Shown here piece after piece: positions 8,973 to 17,378 of a stretch of DNA of 56,134 bases. The notes under the pieces were generated by a model. The model saw only the letters and a program-made list of their open reading frames with translations, was not told the DNA's origin and did no database searches. A program made the translations under genes and the position numbers. The first letter of the stretch is position 1. Each line of letters starts with the position of its first letter. The DNA is from UBA3210 sp002363635 (GTDB lineage: Bacteria; Bacillota_I; Bacilli_A; RFN20; CAG-449), in assembly GCA_946641515.1 (NCBI GenBank), contig CAMPBT010000007.1, positions 1 to 56,134 on the forward strand. The letters run 5' to 3'.

Positions 8973-9242
8973 TAAAAGGCTAGGATCTACATCATCCTAG
9001 CCCGTTACCAAAAAGTCCGATACGAGACTTTGTTTTATCAGAGGAACGTTTTCAAAAGGAATTGCTAAACCTTTTTACACCTTCATCGTAACATCATATA
9101 TAGGCCGTTTCAATTAACCAAATGTAACAAAATGCCTATTTTTAGGAAAATGAAACAATTGAAAAGCTAGGTACCGGGGAAAATACCTAGCTTTTCTTTT
9201 TAGAATAAAAGTCATTTTAGGGGAGACTTTTCTAAAATTGGA
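8973..9242. ncRNA. Candidate structured non-coding RNA with two hairpin pairs
   Basis: Inside the 597-base gene-free gap 8857-9453. Four stable hairpins occur as two matching pairs. The first is GGCTAGGAT/ATCCTAGCC (8978-9002) followed by AAAGTC/GACTTT (9012-9031). The second is a 13-bp stem GAAAAGCTAGGTA (9161-9196) followed by AAAAGTC/GACTTTT (9207-9231). Read on the minus strand, the second pair carries TCCCC in both loops, a TATAAT lies at 9254-9249, and the first hairpin ends in TTTTA, giving about 265 nt. Read on the plus strand, the 13-bp hairpin ends in TTTTT. It does not match tmRNA, RNase P or SRP RNA as I know them. The orientation is open. The flanks 8857-8972 and 9243-9420 are AT-rich and otherwise featureless. 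Confidence 0.4.
9161..9201 (+). terminator. Strong 13-bp terminator hairpin
   Basis: GAAAAGCTAGGTA (9161-9173) pairs perfectly with 9184-9196 around the loop CCGGGGAAAA, and TTTTT follows at 9197-9201. No protein gene precedes it on the plus strand, so as a plus-strand terminator it would end a non-coding transcript. On the minus strand the run after the stem is weaker (CTTTTC, then AATTG). Confidence 0.6.
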
Positions 9243-9420
9243 TTGAGGATTATAAGATGAAAAAACAATTATGGGATTGATTTAATATTATCATTGACAA
9301 TATATGAATGCAATGTTTCATTTGTAACATTTTTAACATATCAAAACATTTCGTCGATATTTGTACCCATTTTAACGGTTTTTTACTAAAAAAATTTATA
9401 TATGTTAATTTACCCTATTA

Positions 9421-9460
9421 AAAAGGCTCATAAAATTGATAAAAACTATAATTTTATGCA
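9421..9460 (-). terminator. Terminator after fprA
   Basis: On the minus strand CATAAAATT and AATTTTATG form a stem starting at the fprA stop codon, followed by AGCCTTTTTAA. The stem is AT-rich, so it may be weak. Confidence 0.6.
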
Positions 9461-10605
9461 CATAACGCACGTTTTAATGCTTCTAATTCTTGTTCACTAT
9501 CAGGGTTTAATGCACCTTTGATATGAACTTCTTGTTCTAAGATAGTTAAATCTTTACATGGTGCTAATAAATTTTTCATCACTTTATTTGCGCTTGGTGC
9601 CCAAGATCCATTTTCAATTAAACCTACTACTCTATTTTGGAATGCATGATCTAATAAATGATTAATGAAATCTTTCATATATGGATAGATATCATTTTGA
9701 TAAGTAGTTGTCGCAAGAACTACTTTTGAATATTGATAACATGCTGCTAAAGCTGCTGCCATATCATCACGTGCTAAATCATATACTTCTACTTTCTTAC
9801 CTTCTTTTAATAATTTATTTTTAAGTTCATCAACAGCACCTTTTGTATGTCCGTATACGGAAGTATAACAAATCACTACTCCATCTTCTTCTGCTTGATA
9901 AGATGACCAAACATTATATAAAGATAAATATTCAGTTAAATCACCCGACAAAACAGGGCCGTGTAAGGAACAGATAGTCTTAATATCTAATGCTGCAGCT
10001 TTCTTTAATACTGCTTGTACTTGAGGGCCGAACTTACCAACAATTCCAATATAATATCTTCTTGCTTCTTTAACCCAATCTTCTTCAACATCTAATGCAC
10101 CAAATTTACCAAACGCATCTGCAGAAAATAAAATCTTATCAGTTAAATCATATGACATGACTACTTCTGGCCAATGTACTAATGGCGCGCTAATAAATTT
10201 AAGAACATGCTTACCTAGTTCTAAAGTAGAACCTTCACCTACAACTACTTGTCTAGCAAGATAATCAGTACCAAAATAATTCTTCATCATCGCAAATGCC
10301 TGTTTTGAAGAAACCACCTTTGCATCAGGATATTTTTCCATAAAGATATTAAGTGATGCTGAATGATCTGGTTCCATATGATGAACTACAATAAAATCAG
10401 GTTTTCTCTCTCCTAATAATTCTTCTATATTAGTTAACCATTCATCGCCGAAGTTACCATCAACAGAATCCATTACTGCAATCTTGTCATCTAAAATTAC
10501 ATATGAATTATATGCCATACCATTTGGTACTTTATATTGACCTTCAAATAAATCAATTTCATGGTCGTTGACTCCAACGTATTTTACGTCTTTTGAAATT
10601 TCCAT
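9454..10605 (-). CDS. Flavodiiron protein (A-type flavoprotein)
   Basis: FprA-type flavodiiron proteins reduce oxygen to water or NO to N2O in the cytosol of anaerobes. The N-terminal metallo-beta-lactamase-like domain shows the diiron ligands HHMEPDH near residue 76, the later ADAFGKFG aspartate and SLHGPVL histidine. The C-terminal flavodoxin domain binds FMN through TSVYGHTKGA. The length of about 383 residues is normal, with no rubredoxin fusion. A GTG three codons upstream is possible, but GGTG lies 8 bases before the ATG at 10605, which I prefer. A small hairpin precedes it. It is a single-gene unit with its own promoter and terminator, fitting an anaerobe exposed to oxygen. Confidence 0.93.
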   Translation of the reverse strand: MEISKDVKYVGVNDHEIDLFEGQYKVPNGMAYNSYVILDDKIAVMDSVDGNFGDEWLTNIEELLGERKPDFIVVHHMEPDHSASLNIFMEKYPDAKVVSSKQAFAMMKNYFGTDYLARQVVVGEGSTLELGKHVLKFISAPLVHWPEVVMSYDLTDKILFSADAFGKFGALDVEEDWVKEARRYYIGIVGKFGPQVQAVLKKAAALDIKTICSLHGPVLSGDLTEYLSLYNVWSSYQAEEDGVVICYTSVYGHTKGAVDELKNKLLKEGKKVEVYDLARDDMAAALAACYQYSKVVLATTTYQNDIYPYMKDFINHLLDHAFQNRVVGLIENGSWAPSANKVMKNLLAPCKDLTILEQEVHIKGALNPDSEQELEALKRALCA

Positions 10606-10653
10606 ATTATACACACCATAGATAATTAAAAATTATCTTTCCTTTATAATTCC

Positions 10654-10681
10654 ATTTTATGGAAAAAAATATATAAAACAA
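10654..10681 (-). promoter_or_regulatory. Promoter of the flavodiiron gene
   Basis: Minus strand TTGTTT (10681-10676), 16 bases, TAAAAT (10659-10654). It lies between the lipoprotein-gene terminator and the flavodiiron gene. A GATAATT/AATTATC hairpin occupies the leader at about 10621-10637. Confidence 0.5.
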
Positions 10682-10685
10682 GTCA

Positions 10686-10714
10686 GTATAAAAAAGGATA
10701 GATAAATCTATCCT
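10686..10714 (-). terminator. Terminator after the large lipoprotein gene
   Basis: Minus strand AAGGATAGA, loop TTTA, TCTATCCTT, then a T tract. The perfect 9-bp stem lies about 20 bases after the stop. Confidence 0.85.
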
Positions 10715-10736
10715 TAATTTCGAAAAAATAATTTGT

Positions 10737-13700
10737 TTATGCTGCTAGACTTGTTTTTACATTTGAATAGCTAAACCCAGAAGCAGAATTATAATTGAAT
10801 ACACGTAATGTGGATTGTGTTGAGTTAACTACAGTCGCATCAACAATTTCTATATCATGCGCATTATTTGCAGTGTGTGTCATACTGCCACCAGTAATAT
10901 CTATAGATAGGCCGTCATCATCTTTGAGACTTCCATTTCCAATAATCATCAATGTAAGAGCATTGCCTGCTCTTCTAAAATATCCTTCACCAGATTTATA
11001 ATATTGAGTATAATTGTTTCCACTAGCAATAAATTCACAATCTTTAAATGTATACTCACCAGACTGATGAATGGAAACTGCCGAATAACCTTCGAATCTA
11101 CAATTTTCAAAATTAGCTTTTGTTACACAACTTGGTTGGCCATCACGATAATAGTTTCTTACGCCATAAATGTATAAAGCTGCGCCTAAATAGTCTTTGC
11201 AATTATTATCATTGCTATTAGTATTAATAATATTACAATTTTTAACGTTAATTGTTTGAACATTAGTAGATGTAATACACAAACTATTTAAATTTAAATT
11301 ATATAAATTTATTTTTATATCATGTGCATTTAGTGATGATATGCCTTGTGAAATTGAATAATATTGATCACTATAACCAACACTAGAAGAAGATAATTGA
11401 TTATTATTTTCAATACTAATTACAATTTCTTTATCGATATAATCATTTGTAGTTTGTTGTAAAACAAAGTTTGCATAAACATTATGCCCATCAAGTTCGA
11501 ATTTTGTATGGTAAGGATCTTCATTAATATAGAAATCATTTACATTTTTATTATCATTAGATAAATCATAAATAATACTATTAGCAGTTCCATACGTTCC
11601 AACATCATTTCTAAAAGTAATTTTTGTCGCAATATATTGCCATCCACTATCTTTATTTAAATCATCTAAAGTATTAGTAGAAATCCAAACTTCTACATCA
11701 CCCTGCTTTTCACCTAATGTAATAGTTGATTCATTAATTTGTTTAAAACGATATTGTCCCATATCAATAGTTACAAATGAAGGGACAGTGATTGAAACAT
11801 ATACATTAATATTTCTTGTTAAAACAAATCGATCATAATTTTTATAAGCAAAATAATCATTGACATTATCTGCTCTAATATCATCAGAAATATTATGAGC
11901 GATTCTATTAATAGTAAATTCTTTTGATGCACTATTACAGAAATATATATTGAATTGATCTTTTGGAGATACTGTTACTATTGCAGTACCAGCATTAATA
12001 TTATTTGAATATATGAAATCAAATGTATCTACTGGAATGTTAATACCTGAGCCTTCATTTTTATCTTTATAATTAAGAGTTACTGTAGGTTCTAAAGGTG
12101 TACCTTCAGCATAATCGACAAAATCATATTCGAGAACTATACTATTTTCATTTAATATATATCTACAAAAATAATGACCAGTTGATTCTTCTTCAATATC
12201 TATATTTTTGTAATACCATGAATAGATATCCCCGTTGTTATATATTTTTCCATCACCTAAATTCGTAAAATAGCATCCATATTCAACAAGAATTATTGAA
12301 TCATTGTATATCGTGCCGTAATTACGAATTATCGTACCATCATTGTTATATTTTGAATTTTTACCAATAAGTGCACAGTTTTCTAAAGATGTTCCATCTC
12401 CAATCTTGTCTAAATTTAATACACCTTCATTAATGAATTTCGCTTCGCTAAAAGTAGAAGTTGTAATAGTATAACCATTTGTATTAACAGTTTTTCCGGA
12501 AGGAATAGTAAGTGAATTTGTTAATTGAATATTTGCTAAAAGATTAACTTCATAATAATTTTCATTATTAATCACACTATATAATTGAGAAGCATTAGAA
12601 ACGTTAAAAGCTGATTTATAGATTGTATAATCTAATTCAATACTACCGCCGTACTCATATTCTCCTTCTTTCATAGTGATTTTAGTTTTTATTTTTCCAG
12701 CGTTAATTGTAGTTTTATTTGCATCTTTATCTATAGTACCCGTCATTCTAGTATATGATATGAAATACTGTGAAGTATCGAGTACTTTTCCGTTTACTTT
12801 AAATGATGGCCTATGAGAATATGTATCATAATCAAATTCAGTTTCATCAAGAACAACATTCTCTTCAGATAATCTCTTTCTAAAAGTAATGTTTTCTGTA
12901 ATCTTATTTTTTAAACCATCATACGCCCAAATAGTACCATTTGAATTATCAAATGTTCCTTCTCCAGTAAATGATGTTACTTTATCTAAAGCTATAATCT
13001 TACCATTATTTATAATAGTACCATCGTTCTTTAAATTAATTTCTCTAAAAGTTGAGTCATTAAACAAAGTAAGACTTCCACCTCTATCATTTTGAATTGA
13101 GGTATTTTCATATACATATGCACCATTAGAAAAATTAGCGTCTCCTGAATTTTTTAAAGTAGATGCGTTTAATAAAGTTAATTTCTTAGAATCAATTTCT
13201 CCTTTATTTGTAATTGAAGATGAATATGCACGAATATCTGGTTCACCAGTAATAGCACCCTCATTAAGAGTAGTTCCTTTCAACTCTAAAAAGTTTGTAT
13301 TGTTTACCGTACCATAATTTTCTAAGTCATTGAAAACAAAGCCATTTGATGTATCTGATTTAATAGTACCATAATTAATAACTTTTCCTGTAAATCTTAA
13401 AGAAGCATATTTTTGATTAGATATAAAACTAATAACTTCGTCTTCAAGTATGGTCAAGTTATCACTTATAGTGACTCCATCATAAGCACTATTATTAATC
13501 GTGTAATCACAATAAAATCCAGTTTCTTTAGCTTTTATAAAATCAGTAGCATTGAAACAATTATATTTTCCTTTTACAACAGTAAAATTAATATCGATTG
13601 AACCATAATATTTCTCATTATTATCTTTTGCAGTAGCATGGATGCTACCATCGCCAATAATATTTTCAGGATAATGCTTCTCTATATCATAATATCCAGT

Positions 13701-14546
13701 CGCAGTATAAGAAGGTATTCCTCTATTGTTTTCGTTATATACAAGTATTCCATCTTTTAATTCATAAAATTCAAATGCATCCATATTTAAAGGAGTTCTT
13801 AAAGTATAAGAACCTTGGTTTTCCTTTTTATAAGAAACATCATTGTTTGTAAAAATATTTCCGCTATTGATAACTGCATTATCACCATTTACTTGACCCA
13901 TGTTGTAGAATTTAATTCTATTTGAAAACGTTCCATTATTAGTAATGGTTCCGTAATTATAGATAGAACCATAATTAATTAATTCTCCACCATCTTCAAT
14001 TTTGATAGTGCCATAGTTTTTTAATTCTACTTCATTACGATAAATAAGCAATTTCTTACCATTAGGAATATTTATAACTACGTTTTCAGGTATATCTAAA
14101 CTAGAGACAATTCTACAAGAAGCATAATGGTTGTTTGATAACACTTCCTCTATTTCTTCTATTGTAGATACTTCTTTTACACCATTACCTGGTAAAATTT
14201 CAAATGATAAAACTACACTTCCTGTTAAATACCTATTATCTTCGCTAGCGGTAATTCTTACATAAGCAGTACCAGGTTCAATATTATCCCACGCTTCATA
14301 TTCGAATGCTCTACTACCGATAGTTTTTTCATTATATGTAATTGTAAAACAAGAATCACTAGGAATAATTTCTGAACCAGTATAATAGAACTTACCAGTA
14401 AGAGTAATCATATCTTCAGTAAGAGTTCCTTTTGTTTCTTCCTTATTTTTTGATGAACAACTTGTGAAAACCAACACAAAAACAAGTGCTGCAAACAACG
14501 GTATTAAATATAGAAAATATATTTTCTTAAAAAATTGCAACTTCAT
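10737..14546 (-). CDS. Very large repetitive surface lipoprotein of unknown function
   Basis: I start at the ATG at 14546 (1269 residues). An in-frame ATG lies 31 codons upstream, but this one has AAGGA about 10 bases before it and opens directly into a signal peptide: MKLQFFKK, a hydrophobic stretch, then the lipobox-like FTSC followed by SSKN. After lipidation it should sit on the outer face of the membrane. The rest alternates two module types. Ig-like segments of about 70-80 residues recur around residues 45, 270, 560 and 790 and share aromatic GS..L.F.I endings. Between them are beta-solenoid stretches rich in Asn-Tyr-Gly-Thr-Ile and Asn-Asn-Gly-Thr repeats, and the last 250 residues look like a parallel beta-helix. 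No enzyme motif is visible. An adhesin or glycan-binding role is a guess. It has its own promoter and terminator. Confidence 0.85.
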   Translation of the reverse strand: MKLQFFKKIYFLYLIPLFAALVFVLVFTSCSSKNKEETKGTLTEDMITLTGKFYYTGSEIIPSDSCFTITYNEKTIGSRAFEYEAWDNIEPGTAYVRITASEDNRYLTGSVVLSFEILPGNGVKEVSTIEEIEEVLSNNHYASCRIVSSLDIPENVVINIPNGKKLLIYRNEVELKNYGTIKIEDGGELINYGSIYNYGTITNNGTFSNRIKFYNMGQVNGDNAVINSGNIFTNNDVSYKKENQGSYTLRTPLNMDAFEFYELKDGILVYNENNRGIPSYTATGYYDIEKHYPENIIGDGSIHATAKDNNEKYYGSIDINFTVVKGKYNCFNATDFIKAKETGFYCDYTINNSAYDGVTISDNLTILEDEVISFISNQKYASLRFTGKVINYGTIKSDTSNGFVFNDLENYGTVNNTNFLELKGTTLNEGAITGEPDIRAYSSSITNKGEIDSKKLTLLNASTLKNSGDANFSNGAYVYENTSIQNDRGGSLTLFNDSTFREINLKNDGTIINNGKIIALDKVTSFTGEGTFDNSNGTIWAYDGLKNKITENITFRKRLSEENVVLDETEFDYDTYSHRPSFKVNGKVLDTSQYFISYTRMTGTIDKDANKTTINAGKIKTKITMKEGEYEYGGSIELDYTIYKSAFNVSNASQLYSVINNENYYEVNLLANIQLTNSLTIPSGKTVNTNGYTITTSTFSEAKFINEGVLNLDKIGDGTSLENCALIGKNSKYNNDGTIIRNYGTIYNDSIILVEYGCYFTNLGDGKIYNNGDIYSWYYKNIDIEEESTGHYFCRYILNENSIVLEYDFVDYAEGTPLEPTVTLNYKDKNEGSGINIPVDTFDFIYSNNINAGTAIVTVSPKDQFNIYFCNSASKEFTINRIAHNISDDIRADNVNDYFAYKNYDRFVLTRNINVYVSITVPSFVTIDMGQYRFKQINESTITLGEKQGDVEVWISTNTLDDLNKDSGWQYIATKITFRNDVGTYGTANSIIYDLSNDNKNVNDFYINEDPYHTKFELDGHNVYANFVLQQTTNDYIDKEIVISIENNNQLSSSSVGYSDQYYSISQGISSLNAHDIKINLYNLNLNSLCITSTNVQTINVKNCNIINTNSNDNNCKDYLGAALYIYGVRNYYRDGQPSCVTKANFENCRFEGYSAVSIHQSGEYTFKDCEFIASGNNYTQYYKSGEGYFRRAGNALTLMIIGNGSLKDDDGLSIDITGGSMTHTANNAHDIEIVDATVVNSTQSTLRVFNYNSASGFSYSNVKTSLAA

Positions 14547-14552
14547 AAATAC

Positions 14553-14585
14553 CTGTTCCTTAATTTCATTATATAAAAAATTCAA
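14553..14585 (-). promoter_or_regulatory. Likely promoter of the lipoprotein gene
   Basis: Minus strand TTTTCA, 17 bases and TATAAT, just after the tRNA-Leu terminator and about 20 bases before the chosen start codon. The position supports that start over the upstream in-frame ATG, which would lie upstream of the transcript start. Confidence 0.5.
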
Positions 14586-14608
14586 TTTTTTGAAAATACG
14601 GCAAAAAT

Positions 14609-14644
14609 TCACAAAAAAAAGTTGAAACAAATGTTCCAACTATT
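14609..14644 (-). terminator. Terminator after tRNA-Leu
   Basis: Minus strand GTTGGAAC, ATTT, GTTTCAAC, then nine T residues, 11 bases after the tRNA CCA end. It closes the ampS-pfp-topB-dut-tRNA transcript. Confidence 0.85.
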
Positions 14645-14654
14645 TCATATAACT

Positions 14655-14737
14655 TGGTGAGGGTAATGAGACTCGAACTCACATGGAAATCCACTACCGT
14701 CTGAAGATAGCGCGTCTACCAATTCCGCCATACCCTC
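14655..14737 (-). tRNA. tRNA-Leu (anticodon CAG)
   Basis: An 83-base class II tRNA on the minus strand. The acceptor GAGGGTA pairs with TACCCTC, discriminator A and an encoded CCA follow. The anticodon stem CTATC/GGTAG closes the loop TTCAGAC, giving CAG for codon CUG. A long variable arm and a T arm with TTCGAGT are present. It begins only 17 bases after the dut stop with no room for a promoter between, so it is probably cut from the dut transcript. Confidence 0.95.
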
Positions 14738-14754
14738 GAAATAAAAGGCCAAAG

Positions 14755-15264
14755 CTACTTATTAGTAGAGCCAAAGCCTCCAACTCTTTCTTCATTTACA
14801 TCATCATCTTCAGTAATTCCGTATTCCATAAATAAGCCTTGAGCAAAAGCTTCTCCAGCTTTTAATTCAAGAACCTTATTTGACTTAGAATCGTTAGTTA
14901 CTTTAATGAAGATATGTCCCTCATTTTTAGCGTTATAATAATCAGCATCGATAACTCCGATTGTATTATCAAGCTGTAAACGATATTTAAAACCTAATGA
15001 TGAACGAGGAGCAATTAATAAAACAAAATCATCATTAATCTTACATCTAATACCTGTAGGTATTTTTTTGGTTTCGCCTGGATTAATAACTAAATCAACA
15101 TAAGTAAAAAAGTCATAACCTGCAGAATATTTAGTCGCACGTTTTGGCATCTTAATAGTTTCATATAATTCTTTAGCTTTTTCTTTATTTAAGCCTTCAA
15201 ATTCTTCAGTATCTTTAATAAATTGCTCTTCTGATACTTTATAAAACTTCGCAACTTTTCTCAT
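14755..15264 (-). CDS. dut: dUTP diphosphatase
   Basis: Hydrolyses dUTP to dUMP and pyrophosphate, keeping uracil out of DNA and feeding thymidylate synthesis. All five trimeric dUTPase motifs are present: SAGYDF, PRSSLG, GVIDADYYN, GEAFAQGLF and the C-terminal GGFGSTNK. At 169 residues it is a little long because of an extra N-terminal segment of about 38 residues with no recognised motif. It lies 12 bases after topB and 17 bases before tRNA-Leu. The dCMP deaminase at 30 kb feeds the same dUMP pool. Confidence 0.96.
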   Translation of the reverse strand: MRKVAKFYKVSEEQFIKDTEEFEGLNKEKAKELYETIKMPKRATKYSAGYDFFTYVDLVINPGETKKIPTGIRCKINDDFVLLIAPRSSLGFKYRLQLDNTIGVIDADYYNAKNEGHIFIKVTNDSKSNKVLELKAGEAFAQGLFMEYGITEDDDVNEERVGGFGSTNK

Positions 15265-15276
15265 TTAGCTACCCTC

Positions 15277-17376
15277 CTATTTCCTAACGAATGTAAATTT
15301 AAAGAAGTGTCCATCAATATCTGCTTTTAATGTTTGATTATATTCACTTCCATCATTTCTATTAATTAATTTTACGACAATTTGTCCTTTAGTAAAGATG
15401 TCTTTTACTAACTCATTTGTTACAGGAACTTCTAATTTCTTTAATAATGGATTGTTCTTATAAAAGCCTAAATAACAATCTTTAGTAAAGCATTGCCATC
15501 CCTTTTCAGTAATATAAACTGGATTATGACATCTAGGACATTCGCATAAGATTTCTAAACCTTCTCTAGGTTTACTTTTCTTATAGAAAACTACATCCTT
15601 ATTAATCATTGAAGAAATTTCTTTTTTAGCAATATCAACGCATTCATCAATTGATATTTCACCTTTATAAACTCTTTTTAAATCTCTACCAAGTTCAGCG
15701 GTTTTAACTTTTTCTAAAGAAATCTTCATTGCATCTAAAGCATTGATATAATATCTACCCTTTTCAAGTAAATAATAAGTATTGTTTTTAAGTAAGATAT
15801 ATTCTTCTTTTTGAGCATTTGCAATGATACCAGATCTTGTCGCTTCTGTACCAAGTTCAACCCCATCAAACATTGCTTTAATATCTTCTGAATCATCTTT
15901 ATTTTCTTCATCGACTTCATCAGCATCCTCGATTTCTTTCTTAAAAGGATTCTTTAAGAAACTGTTAAATGATGCGACAGTAAATCTCTTAGGAGCTTTA
16001 GATTCTTTTTTAACAGGTTTAAAGAGAATATTAACTTCATCTCCAACCTGTAAATTAGGTAATACTTTATCTTTAGAATCACGAGGTTCAAATTCAGTCC
16101 AACCTTTAGATAAGATAACATCGCCTGTTAATTTAAACTTTTCCACATCACCTAAAGATATTTCCATAGTAGTTCTATTGATCTTATAAGGTTCTGCTGC
16201 AAAAACTGCAAAGAAGCGATGTGCAATTGCAGAATATACTTTTTGTTCTTCTTCATTTAATTCCGATTTTTTAGGAATCTTGTAAGTAGGAGTTAATGCT
16301 GAGTGAGATTCAATTTTTGAATCATCAAAGATATTCTTTGAATCTTTAAAAGTAACTTTAACTCCCATATTTTGAAGGTTAGAGATAATTTCTCTAAACT
16401 TATCTTTTTCATTAGTTGCAAGATATTGAGAAGGAGTTCTAGGATAAGAAACAAATCCTCTTTCATATAAATCTTGAACTATCTTTAAAGATTTATCAGG
16501 TTTCATTTTATATTTTTTACCTAGTTCACCTTGAAGAACTGATAAAGAATATAAACGAGGTGAAGAAATAATCTTTTCTTCAGTATAAATATCAGTAACT
16601 ACTGCTTTATTAGAATTAAGTTTTTCAAGGAACTCTTTCATCTCCTCTTCTTTTCCTACATCAAAATCAGTTTTTGAAGTAAGCTCAATTTCTTCTCCAT
16701 TAGTCTTTTCTTTTGATGTTAAAGAATAATATTTTCTAGGAGTGAATGCTTCAATTTCCATTTCCTTATTGTAGATTTCTCTAACAATTGGCGCGATAAC
16801 TCTACCCACACGAAGTAAAGAACCAGATTTAATTGACGCAAAACGAGTTAAGTTAATTCCGTATAACCAATCAATATAAGTTCTAGCATAGCCTTCATTT
16901 GCAAGATTATCGTACTCATCATCGCTTTTCATTTCAGCGAGTTCTTTTCTAATAGTCTTAGGAGTTTGGTCAGGCATCCATAATCTCTTAATTGGTTTTT
17001 CACTTTGCATACAATGATTTAAAATTAATCTAACGATAATTTCACCTTCTCTATCAGAGTCACCCGCATTAACGATAGTATCAATTTTAGATGAGTTTGC
17101 AAGTTTCTTAATTATTTCATATTGCTTTTCAGAACCATAAGTGAGTTTGAATTTAAATTCAGGTGGATAGAAAGGAAGTTCATCAAGAGTCCATAACTTC
17201 TTTTCTGTCTTTTCTTCTTTATAATCTTCAACATCGTACAAACCGAAAAGATGACCGAAAGCATAAGTAACAACATATTCGTCATTATAAAAATATCCGT
17301 CGGTTTTTTTCATATCTCCGATCGCGGCAACAATGTTTCTCGCAAGTGATGGTTTTTCAGCAATAATTAGTTTCAT
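15277..17376 (-). CDS. topB: DNA topoisomerase III (type IA)
   Basis: Single-strand cutting topoisomerase that decatenates DNA. The Toprim domain starts at residue 1 (KLIIAEKPSLA) and includes DSDREGE at 106-112. The catalytic tyrosine is Tyr311 in SYPRTPSQYL. A C-terminal zinc ribbon appears as CPRCHNPV...CFTKDC near residue 625. An acidic insert (about residues 475-495, rich in Asp and Glu) precedes the late catalytic-domain motif ATRSGII. The length of 699 residues fits the Firmicutes TopB family. It begins 2 bases after the phosphofructokinase stop. Confidence 0.96.
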   Translation of the reverse strand: MKLIIAEKPSLARNIVAAIGDMKKTDGYFYNDEYVVTYAFGHLFGLYDVEDYKEEKTEKKLWTLDELPFYPPEFKFKLTYGSEKQYEIIKKLANSSKIDTIVNAGDSDREGEIIVRLILNHCMQSEKPIKRLWMPDQTPKTIRKELAEMKSDDEYDNLANEGYARTYIDWLYGINLTRFASIKSGSLLRVGRVIAPIVREIYNKEMEIEAFTPRKYYSLTSKEKTNGEEIELTSKTDFDVGKEEEMKEFLEKLNSNKAVVTDIYTEEKIISSPRLYSLSVLQGELGKKYKMKPDKSLKIVQDLYERGFVSYPRTPSQYLATNEKDKFREIISNLQNMGVKVTFKDSKNIFDDSKIESHSALTPTYKIPKKSELNEEEQKVYSAIAHRFFAVFAAEPYKINRTTMEISLGDVEKFKLTGDVILSKGWTEFEPRDSKDKVLPNLQVGDEVNILFKPVKKESKAPKRFTVASFNSFLKNPFKKEIEDADEVDEENKDDSEDIKAMFDGVELGTEATRSGIIANAQKEEYILLKNNTYYLLEKGRYYINALDAMKISLEKVKTAELGRDLKRVYKGEISIDECVDIAKKEISSMINKDVVFYKKSKPREGLEILCECPRCHNPVYITEKGWQCFTKDCYLGFYKNNPLLKKLEVPVTNELVKDIFTKGQIVVKLINRNDGSEYNQTLKADIDGHFFKFTFVRK

Positions 17377-17378
17377 TT

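Noticed and set aside
8973..9242. RNase P RNA, tmRNA, SRP RNA or 6S RNA in the gene-free gap
   Set aside because: I find no GAGGAAAGUCC or ACAGAA pair, no ANA-like tag frame, no GGAAGGAAGC-type SRP loop and no single long bulged duplex; only a new or unrecognised RNA remains.
9294..9322. TTGACA on the plus strand as a promoter
   Set aside because: A perfect -35 is present here and at 8955, but neither has a credible -10 at 16-18 bases, so I did not call promoters.
14547..14639. 31-codon N-terminal extension of the large lipoprotein
   Set aside because: It has no ribosome binding site, would lie upstream of the likely promoter, and would bury the signal peptide; the ATG at 14546 explains the lipoprotein better.
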